DNA of 10,524 nucleotides from JBEKYD01 sp049509915 (GTDB lineage Bacteria > Acidobacteriota > Terriglobia > Bryobacterales > Bryobacteraceae): contig JBEKZL010000258.1 in NCBI GenBank assembly GCA_049509915.1, positions 1 to 10,524 on the forward strand, in the 5' to 3' direction. The position numbers and the translations under genes were made by a program. This document shows, piece after piece, positions 5,560-10,524 of this stretch. Within the stretch, counting starts at the first letter, position 1; each line of letters begins with the position of its first letter. Under the pieces are notes generated by a model. It was given only the letters and a program-made list of their open reading frames with translations, was not told the origin of the DNA and made no database searches.

Positions 5560-5975
5560 AGCTCTTCCTATACTTCATCGGCAAGCCCAAAGACCCCCAT
5601 ACCAACTCCGTAGCCGCCGATTTCTGCCAGCGCGCCGCCCGCTATGCGCCCTGTGAAATGCACGAAATCCGCCCCGGCCGCGCCGACCTGTTCGCCAAAC
5701 ATCCCGCCGCCCGCAAAATCTTTCTCGATCCCGCCGGAAAGCCCATGGATTCCGCCGCCTTCGCACGATTCCTCGGGCGCGCGGAAATCGAGGCCCGCGA
5801 TCTGGTCTTCCTGGTCGGCGGCCACGACGGTTTACCCCCCGGCTTTGCCGCCCGCGCCGACCTCCTGCTCTCCCTTTCGCCCATGACTTTCCCGCATGAG
5901 CTCGCCCGCGCCATGCTCGCCGAACAGATCTATCGTGCCTTCGCTACCTTGCGGGGCCATCCCTACCCGCGCTAA
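5556..5975 (+). CDS. rlmH: 23S rRNA (pseudouridine1915-N3)-methyltransferase RlmH
   Basis: RlmH is a SPOUT-class SAM methyltransferase that modifies pseudouridine 1915 in helix 69 of 23S rRNA in the assembled ribosome. The 139-residue product has the knot-forming blocks FLVGGHDGLP (about 85-94) and LSLSPMTFPHELARAMLAEQIYRA (about 105-128), the SAM-binding and dimer region. LDPAGKPMDSAAFARFL (about 57-73) matches the conserved 'LD-x-x-G-K-x-x-S-S-x-x-F-A' stretch. It is somewhat shorter than the usual 155-160 residues, mainly before residue 60. It ends in HPYPR, where the family commonly has PYHK or PYHR. The start GTG at 5556 overlaps the rsfS stop; longer in-frame extensions would run through rsfS. 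It is 11 nt from accD. Confidence 0.9.
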   Translation: MKLFLYFIGKPKDPHTNSVAADFCQRAARYAPCEMHEIRPGRADLFAKHPAARKIFLDPAGKPMDSAAFARFLGRAEIEARDLVFLVGGHDGLPPGFAARADLLLSLSPMTFPHELARAMLAEQIYRAFATLRGHPYPR

Positions 5976-5986
5976 CGTAGACTTGC

Positions 5987-6844
5987 ATGTCCTGGTTCAG
6001 GCGCGACATTCCGGATCGAGAAAAACTTCCGCGGCCCGAAGACGGCGAGCGCAAGGTCAAAACCGAAGGCCTGTGGCAGAAGTGCGACAAGTGCCGCCAG
6101 ATCATCTGGAAAAAAGAACTCGAGACCAACTGGAACGTCTGTCCGAAGTGTGCCAACCACTTTCGTATCGACGCTCCCACCCGCCTGCGCCTGCTCCTCG
6201 ATGGCGGCGAATTCCAGGAATTCGATCGCGGCTTGGTCTCCTCCGATCCCCTCGCTTTCGTCGACAGCAAACCTTACACCGAGCGCCTCAAGACGGCGCA
6301 GGCCCAGACCGGCCTCTGCGACGCTGTGATTGCCGCCGAGGGCAAGATCGATGGCCGGCCGGTCGAAATCTGCGTCCACGATCCCCGTTTCATCGGCGGC
6401 AGCCTGGGCGCCGTGGTCGGCGAAAAAATTGCCCGCGCCATCGAACGCTGTCTCGCCTCCCGTAAACCCCTCGTCATCGTATCCGCGTCCGGCGGCGCCC
6501 GCATGCAGGAGGGTGCCGTCAGCCTCATGCAGATGGCCAAAATATCTTCCGCCCTCATGCGCCTCGATGAAGCCCGTCTCCCCTACATCAGCATTCTCAC
6601 CGACCCCACCACCGGCGGCGTCACCGCCAGTTACGCCATGCTCGGCGACCTCAACATCGCCGAACCCGGCGCCCTGATCGGTTTTGCCGGCCCGCGCGTC
6701 ATCGAACAAACCATCCGCCAGAAGCTGCCCGAGGGTTTCCAGCGCAGCGAATTCCTGCTGCAGCACGGCATGCTCGACGCCGTCGTGCCCCGCCCGGAGA
6801 TGAAAGCCTTCGTCTCCCAAGCCCTGCGCTTCCTCGCGGCCTGA
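5987..6844 (+). CDS. accD: Acetyl-CoA carboxylase carboxyltransferase subunit beta
   Basis: With AccA it transfers the carboxyl group from carboxybiotin to acetyl-CoA, giving malonyl-CoA for fatty-acid synthesis in the cytoplasm. The 285-residue product has the N-terminal four-Cys zinc ribbon (C33, C36, C52, C55), then the crotonase-fold domain with SGGARMQEG (168-176), TDPTTGGVTASYAMLGD (205-221) and GFAGPRVIEQTI (232-243). LPEGFQRSEFLLQHGMLD (247-264) is the usual C-terminal block. Length and motifs are normal. No strong ribosome site lies before the ATG at 5987, but the start is typical for the family (SWFRR) and lies only 11 nt after rlmH. folC follows 9 nt later. In many bacteria accD is also paired with folC, which supports the operon. 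Confidence 0.97.
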   Translation: MSWFRRDIPDREKLPRPEDGERKVKTEGLWQKCDKCRQIIWKKELETNWNVCPKCANHFRIDAPTRLRLLLDGGEFQEFDRGLVSSDPLAFVDSKPYTERLKTAQAQTGLCDAVIAAEGKIDGRPVEICVHDPRFIGGSLGAVVGEKIARAIERCLASRKPLVIVSASGGARMQEGAVSLMQMAKISSALMRLDEARLPYISILTDPTTGGVTASYAMLGDLNIAEPGALIGFAGPRVIEQTIRQKLPEGFQRSEFLLQHGMLDAVVPRPEMKAFVSQALRFLAA

Positions 6845-6853
6845 GCCCATCCG

Positions 6854-8134
6854 GTGAATTACCCCGACTCGGTCCAGTTCCTCTACGCCCTCGGCAACGA
6901 GATTTCCACTGCCAAACTCGGCCTCGACCGTATCCGTGAGGTGCTCAAGGCCTTCGGCCGCCCCCAGGATCGCCTCCGCTTCGTCCACGTCGCCGGCACC
7001 AACGGCAAAGGCTCCACCTGCGCCATGATCGAATCCGCCCTGCGCGCCGCTGGCCTCCGCACCGGCCTGTTCACTTCCCCCCACCTGGCCGAACCCACCG
7101 AGCGGATTCGCATCGGCGGCGTGCCGGTTTCGGCCGCGCGCTTTGCCGAAGCCTTCGACCGGGTACACCGCGCCGTGGAAGATCTTCTGGAAGCCGGCTT
7201 CATCGACCTGCACACCACCTATTTCGAAACCGTCACCGCCATGGCGCTCCTCCTGTTCGCCGAGGAGCGCGTGGATCAGGTGGTGCTCGAAACTGGCCTC
7301 GGCGGGCGCCTTGACGCTACCAACGTCGTCACCCCCGACGTCACCGTCATCACTCCTGTCGATTTCGACCACGAGGCTTTCCTCGGCAAGAGCCTGGAAT
7401 CCATAGCCGCCGAAAAGGCCGGCATTCTGAAGCCCGGTGTCCCGGCGGTCTTCTCCCGCCAGCGTCCCGAAGCGTACGCCGTCCTCGCCCGCCGCGCCGT
7501 GGAGTTGGCCATCCCGGTCGATCAGCTCGAGGATTGGACGGTACGCGATCTGGAAATCGAGGCCGCCGGCAGCCGCTTCCGCCTCTCCGGCTCCCGCCAC
7601 TTGCGGATCACCTGTCCATTGGCCGGCGCCCATCAGGTCGAAAACGCCGCGACCGCCGCCATCGCCCTGGTGCGGTTGGGCCTTCCCGATCGCGCCATCG
7701 AAACCGGCATCGCCGCCGCCCGCTGGCCCGGCCGGCTCGAGCGCGTCTCGCTCCGTCCCGAGATCATCCTCGACGGCGCCCACAACCCCGCCGGCGCCCT
7801 CGCCCTCGCCGCCCACATCGAGCGCTTCTACTCCACCCGCCGCGTCCGCCTCGTCTTCGGCGCCATGCGCGACAAAGCCATCTCCGAAATCAGCGGCATC
7901 CTGTTTCCGCTCGCCGCCGAAGTCGTCGCCACCGCCCCCTCCCAGGCCCGCGCCCTTTCTCCCGACGCCTTCCTCCGCGTCGCCGCCCATCCCCATCTCC
8001 GCGTCGCTCGCACCCTCCCGGAAGCCCTGGCCATGGCCACCGATGGCCCCGCCAATCCCAACGACGTCGTCTTCGTCACCGGCTCTCTTTTCCTGGTCGC
8101 CGAAGCGCGCGCCCTCCTCGGGTGCCAACCATGA
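6854..8134 (+). CDS. folC: Bifunctional dihydrofolate synthase / folylpolyglutamate synthase
   Basis: The enzyme ligates glutamate to dihydropteroate and extends the gamma-glutamyl tail of folates, using ATP. The 426-residue product, from GTG 6854, has the Mur-ligase-like P-loop GTNGKGST (48-55), FTSPH (73-77), ETGLGGRLDATN (146-157), and DHEAFLG followed by AAEKAGILK (172-193), whose Lys is the residue carbamylated in the family. AGAHQVENAATA (257-268), WPGRLE (291-296) and DGAHNP (307-312) mark the join to the C-terminal Rossmann-like domain. All key motifs are intact and the length is normal. It follows accD by 9 nt and its stop overlaps the next start in ATGA, so it belongs to the same transcript. 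Whether it has both synthase activities or only one cannot be told from sequence. Confidence 0.95.
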   Translation: MNYPDSVQFLYALGNEISTAKLGLDRIREVLKAFGRPQDRLRFVHVAGTNGKGSTCAMIESALRAAGLRTGLFTSPHLAEPTERIRIGGVPVSAARFAEAFDRVHRAVEDLLEAGFIDLHTTYFETVTAMALLLFAEERVDQVVLETGLGGRLDATNVVTPDVTVITPVDFDHEAFLGKSLESIAAEKAGILKPGVPAVFSRQRPEAYAVLARRAVELAIPVDQLEDWTVRDLEIEAAGSRFRLSGSRHLRITCPLAGAHQVENAATAAIALVRLGLPDRAIETGIAAARWPGRLERVSLRPEIILDGAHNPAGALALAAHIERFYSTRRVRLVFGAMRDKAISEISGILFPLAAEVVATAPSQARALSPDAFLRVAAHPHLRVARTLPEALAMATDGPANPNDVVFVTGSLFLVAEARALLGCQP

Positions 8135-8859
8135 GTTTCCTGCGCTCGCTGCTGTTCTCCACCCCCCTGATCGCCCTGGCTACCATCGTCTTGGGTACCT
8201 GCTCGGTAGTGGCCGGCTGGTTCGATCCGAGCGGCCGCACCCAACACGCCCTGGCTCGTCTTTGGGGCCGCATCCTGCTGGCCGTCAGCTTCATCCGCGT
8301 GCGCGTGGAAGGCCTCGAAAACCTCGACCCCCACGGCCACTACGTTTTCGTCTCCAACCACACCAGCTACATGGATATTCCCGCGCTACTGACCCTCCTG
8401 CCCTACCAGTTCCGCTTCTTCGCCAAATCCGGCCTGTACCGGATTCCGTTCCTGGGCACCCATCTCCGCCGCGCTGGCCATCTCCCCGTGGATCGCTCCA
8501 GCCCGCGCGCGTCGCTGAAAAGCATGACCGAAGGTGCCCGCATTGTGGCCCAACGCGGCGTCTCCGTGCTCCTCTTCCCCGAAGGCGGCCGCGCGCCCGA
8601 GGGCTTGCGCGCCTTCAAGGAAGGAGCCGCCTATATCGCCATTAAAGCCGCCGTGCCGGTGGTTCCCATGGCCCTGGTGGGCATGCGACCTCTGCTGCCC
8701 ATGGGCTCGATTCATCTGCGCGCCGGCCGCGCCGTCCTCCGCATCGGCCACCCCATCCCCACCGCCGGAATGAAGATCGCCGCGCGTGACGCGCTCACCA
8801 CCCGCCTCTACGCCGAAGTCTCGGCCCTCCTGATCTCGCCCCAGCATATCGCGCCGTGA
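8131..8859 (+). CDS. 1-acyl-sn-glycerol-3-phosphate acyltransferase (PlsC-like)
   Basis: It transfers an acyl chain to lysophosphatidic acid to make phosphatidic acid at the inner membrane. The 242-residue product starts with a hydrophobic segment (about 6-28), then has the four acyltransferase blocks: NHTSYMD (76-82, the catalytic H-x4-D), a second block around FFAKSGLYRIPFLG (96-109), FPEGGRAPEG (149-158; EGGR in place of the more usual EGTR) and VPVVPMALVG (175-184). The ATG overlaps the folC stop (ATGA), so translation is coupled. As the last gene of the block it connects malonyl-CoA supply by AccD with membrane lipid synthesis. A lysophospholipid or ornithine-lipid acyltransferase of the same family cannot be excluded, so no gene symbol is given. 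Confidence 0.88.
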   Translation: MSFLRSLLFSTPLIALATIVLGTCSVVAGWFDPSGRTQHALARLWGRILLAVSFIRVRVEGLENLDPHGHYVFVSNHTSYMDIPALLTLLPYQFRFFAKSGLYRIPFLGTHLRRAGHLPVDRSSPRASLKSMTEGARIVAQRGVSVLLFPEGGRAPEGLRAFKEGAAYIAIKAAVPVVPMALVGMRPLLPMGSIHLRAGRAVLRIGHPIPTAGMKIAARDALTTRLYAEVSALLISPQHIAP

Positions 8860-8930
8860 AGGAAAGTAAGGTGACCCATTTTTGTATTACAGTTCCTCGG
8901 ATTCTTCTCTGGCCGCGACGATTTTCGTGT

Positions 8931-8985
8931 CCGCTCTGTGGGACAGACCTTAGGGCAGCCCATCGTTTTTTGTGGTCTGCCCTGC
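8931..8985. repeat. Palindromic element with two alternative hairpins
   Basis: agggcag (8952-8958) pairs with ctgccct (8977-8983), extended after one mismatch by cca/tgg. Alternatively cagacc (8944-8949) pairs perfectly with ggtctg (8974-8979). The two pairings exclude each other. A T-run lies in the loop rather than after the stem, so a terminator for the upstream operon is doubtful. Its first 19 nt resemble 9060-9078 (14 of 19 identical). Confidence 0.55.
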
Positions 8986-9071
8986 AACTCAACTGCTTTC
9001 GTGAGTAGGCGTTTTCGCCTGCATCTGCCCTCTGGTGGTGCCTCTCGGCTGCGGCTATGCCGCGCTGTGGG

Positions 9072-9089
9072 GCAGGTTGTCTAACCTGC
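9072..9089. repeat. Perfect 7-bp hairpin at the start of repeat copy B
   Basis: gcaggtt (9072-9078), loop gtct, aacctgc (9083-9089). Copy A keeps a shorter version, ggtt-ggc-aacc, at 521-531. Confidence 0.75.
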
Positions 9090-9205
9090 GGACCGATTAT
9101 GGGGCGCCCTCTGGGCCGGGTCCAGCCGGGCGCCAGCCCGGCCGTGTGCCGACGAGTTCGAAACCTGGCTCAACCCATTCCACGACTTCAGGGCTTCCGA
9201 GTCTC
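9075..9205. repeat. Dispersed intergenic repeat, copy B
   Basis: This is the direct-orientation counterpart of 521-634. It contains an extra 15 or so nt around 9105-9125 and a second perfect 7-bp hairpin, gccgggc-gcca-gcccggc (9125-9142). The conserved right half runs from tgtgccgacgag to gagtctc. The presence of two diverged copies in 10 kb suggests an abundant family in this genome. Confidence 0.7.
9125..9142. repeat. Second perfect 7-bp hairpin inside repeat copy B
   Basis: gccgggc (9125-9131) pairs with gcccggc (9136-9142) across a gcca loop. Copy A keeps only the right arm (agcccgg), so the left arm was lost there or gained here. Confidence 0.7.
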
Positions 9206-9759
9206 GGCCCTGCTCGGCCAGCCCACCGCCCGCTGAAGTCAACCCCCTTCGCGCCCCGCGACGATTCCGCCGTGAAGACTCCGATCTCGCCGAGCCCGCG
9301 GCCGGCCTGCCGTCGGCACGGCGCATGAATGGCAACTAATCGGAGGGCGCCCACAGATCGAGGGATCATCTGGCGCGGGGCACCGTTACTTTCCGACATG
9401 CCCGTTTCACAGCCGTTACCGGAAAATTTGTACCGCACGAGGTCGGACCCGACGCTGGTTCCGAACCGCAACGCCGTTCCCCGCTGGAGTTGTCTCCGAG
9501 TAAGGGCTTCATACGACCGGAGCAGCCACTTCAGTGGGATGGCGACTATTCGTCCATATGGTGTTCGAGCGGACGGTGTTTGATGGCAAGAATCCATCGG
9601 CGCACCGTATGAGCCTCGTGCTCTGGGCTGGACCAGTGTACGAGTGGCGCGGTATTCGACCAGCGACGCAGGAAGCCAGACGCGACGTGGCGACCACGGG
9701 TCAAGCGTCTCTGCCGCGGACTGGGGCCCCATCGTGCCTTCTGCGGTCAGCTGTTCAGC

Positions 9760-9765
9760 TATAGT
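9760..9765 (+). promoter_or_regulatory. -10-like box before the glycosyltransferase gene
   Basis: TATAGT matches five of six positions of TATAAT and ends 12 nt before the ATG at 9778, leaving a leader of about 6 nt. No Shine-Dalgarno sequence fits in it. No clear -35 was seen. Confidence 0.45.
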
Positions 9766-9777
9766 GATTAGACATCT

Positions 9778-10524
9778 ATGCGGCTGCCCGCCATCTGCCG
9801 GAGGATCATCGCCACGGATACTGGCGTGCTCGTTCTATCTGCGCTGGCGTTGGTCGCGCTGCACACCGCGACTAACGGCGAATACGGATTCCACCGCGAC
9901 GAGCTTGCCACAATTGACGACGCTCGGTTCCTCAGCTGGGGATACGTGGTGTACCCGCCGGTTACTCCCTTCATTGCCCGAGTATCGCTGACGTTGTTCG
10001 GTGTGTCGATGATTGGACTGCGCTTCTTCGCCGCCCTGGCAGTGGGAATCGCCATGGTGCTGACCGGTTTGATGGCTCGCGAAATCGGCGGAAGACGACC
10101 GGCGCAGCTGGTGGCTGCGTGGGCGGCGGTGATCGCTGGGCCAGCAGTGAGTTTTGGGTACCTGTTCCAATATGTTTCCTTCGACTATCTGTGGTGGGTG
10201 CTGGTAGCCTGGGTGACCATTCGTCTGCTGAGATCCGAAGACCAGCGCTGGTGGCTGGCGTTGGGGGCCGTCGTCGGCCTGGGGATGATGACAAAGTACA
10301 CAATGGCGTTCCTGCTGGCGGGCATCGTCGGCGGCATTGTTCTCACCCGGCCCCGCTGGATGCTCCACAAATGGTTGTGGTACGGAGCCGCCGTCGGCCT
10401 CCTGATTTTCCTGCCCAATCTCATCTGGGAGGTCCGGCACGATTTCATCACGCTGGATTTTCTGAGGTTCATCCATGCCCGCGACGTCAGGCTTGGCCGC
10501 GCAGACGGGTTCCTGCCCGCGCAG
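9778..10524 (+). CDS. Family-39-type (ArnT/PMT-like) membrane glycosyltransferase, 3' end missing
   Basis: The 249 codons in the window run off the right edge; full-length members have about 450-550 residues. The order of features matches the dolichyl-phosphate-mannose or undecaprenyl-phosphate-sugar mannosyltransferase-like group: a first membrane helix (about 14-31), then GEYGFHRDEL (about 36-45), whose acidic residue after the first helix is the family's catalytic-type position; WGYVVYPPVTPFIARV (about 55-70); several further membrane helices; GLGMMTKYTMAFLLAGIVGG (about 160-180), with the K-Y/H motif common in the family; and FLPNLIWEVRHDF (about 203-215). It probably transfers sugars from a polyprenyl phosphate to lipid or protein on the periplasmic side. 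Codons are less C-ending than in the accD block, so it may have a different history. Acceptor and donor are unknown. Confidence 0.8.
   Translation, partial: MRLPAICRRIIATDTGVLVLSALALVALHTATNGEYGFHRDELATIDDARFLSWGYVVYPPVTPFIARVSLTLFGVSMIGLRFFAALAVGIAMVLTGLMAREIGGRRPAQLVAAWAAVIAGPAVSFGYLFQYVSFDYLWWVLVAWVTIRLLRSEDQRWWLALGAVVGLGMMTKYTMAFLLAGIVGGIVLTRPRWMLHKWLWYGAAVGLLIFLPNLIWEVRHDFITLDFLRFIHARDVRLGRADGFLPAQ

Larger units (their letters stand above)
8860..9777. other. Gene-free spacer of 918 nt with palindromic and dispersed repeats
   Basis: No frame here resembles a known protein. From 8860 to about 9060 lie a T-rich stretch and a palindromic element. From about 9060 to 9205 lies the second copy of the dispersed repeat. 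From about 9310 to 9777 the base composition is more mixed, codon-like periodicity is not evident, and open frames on both strands give Arg- and Pro-rich products that look like artefacts. No tRNA, rRNA or clear rho-independent terminator was recognised. Confidence 0.6.

Noticed and set aside
5972..8128. 718-codon open frame on the minus strand
   Set aside because: It lies exactly opposite accD and folC, which have full sets of family motifs; the Gly/Ala/Glu-rich product is what C-ending codons give on the opposite strand.
8952..8983. Rho-independent terminator after the plsC-like gene
   Set aside because: The T-run lies in the loop and no T-run follows the stem; the element reads better as a palindromic repeat.
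9329..9583. 84-codon open frame on the plus strand
   Set aside because: No ribosome site, no recognisable motif, and overlapping open frames on both strands suggest chance.
9097..9732. 211-codon open frame on the minus strand in the spacer
   Set aside because: Arg-, Pro- and Gly-rich, runs through repeat copy B, no family motif, and codon use unlike the neighbouring genes.

Overview
The window looks like chromosomal DNA from a GC-rich Gram-negative bacterium. The best guess is an Acidobacteriota of the Solibacter/Bryobacter type. This rests on the strongly C-ending codons, a Tat-dependent sugar-isomerase-like protein, an outer-membrane beta-barrel protein, diverged palindromic repeats between genes, and the DUF433/DUF5615 pair. 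It is inference from style and family content; no rRNA or other phylogenetic marker is present.

Layout. The left part (1-2573) is on the minus strand. It holds the 5' part of a secreted TIM-barrel isomerase-like gene, a repeat-rich spacer, a small gene resembling the C-lobe of a protein kinase with degenerate catalytic motifs, and a CpaE/TadZ-type receiver plus MinD-like ATPase. Transcription then diverges. A beta-barrel outer-membrane protein reads right (2865-3500) and meets a minus-strand DUF433 antitoxin/DUF5615 PIN-like toxin pair (3543-4107).

From 4264 to 8859 there is a compact plus-strand block of mostly housekeeping genes: a secreted HEAT-repeat protein, rsfS, rlmH, accD, folC and a PlsC-type acyltransferase. 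The last five are spaced from -4 to +11 nt, which indicates one operon. They link late ribosome biogenesis (RsfS, RlmH), fatty-acid initiation (AccD), folate polyglutamylation (FolC) and phospholipid acylation (PlsC). A 918-nt gene-free stretch (8860-9777) with palindromic and dispersed repeats follows. The window ends inside a family-39-type membrane glycosyltransferase.

Points worth a second look: rsfS appears to start at CTG behind a good AGGAG. Four genes have a -10-like hexamer only 6-12 nt before the start codon, suggesting leaderless or nearly leaderless mRNAs. The CpaE-like receiver carries Glu at the phospho-Asp position and is followed, in the same frame after one TGA, by the kinase-like remnant, whose stop codon lies in the loop of a repeat-derived hairpin. 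Two diverged copies of one intergenic repeat lie 8.5 kb apart. I see no clear undescribed defence or mobile system. The CpaE-like/pseudokinase pair is the most unusual functional unit.
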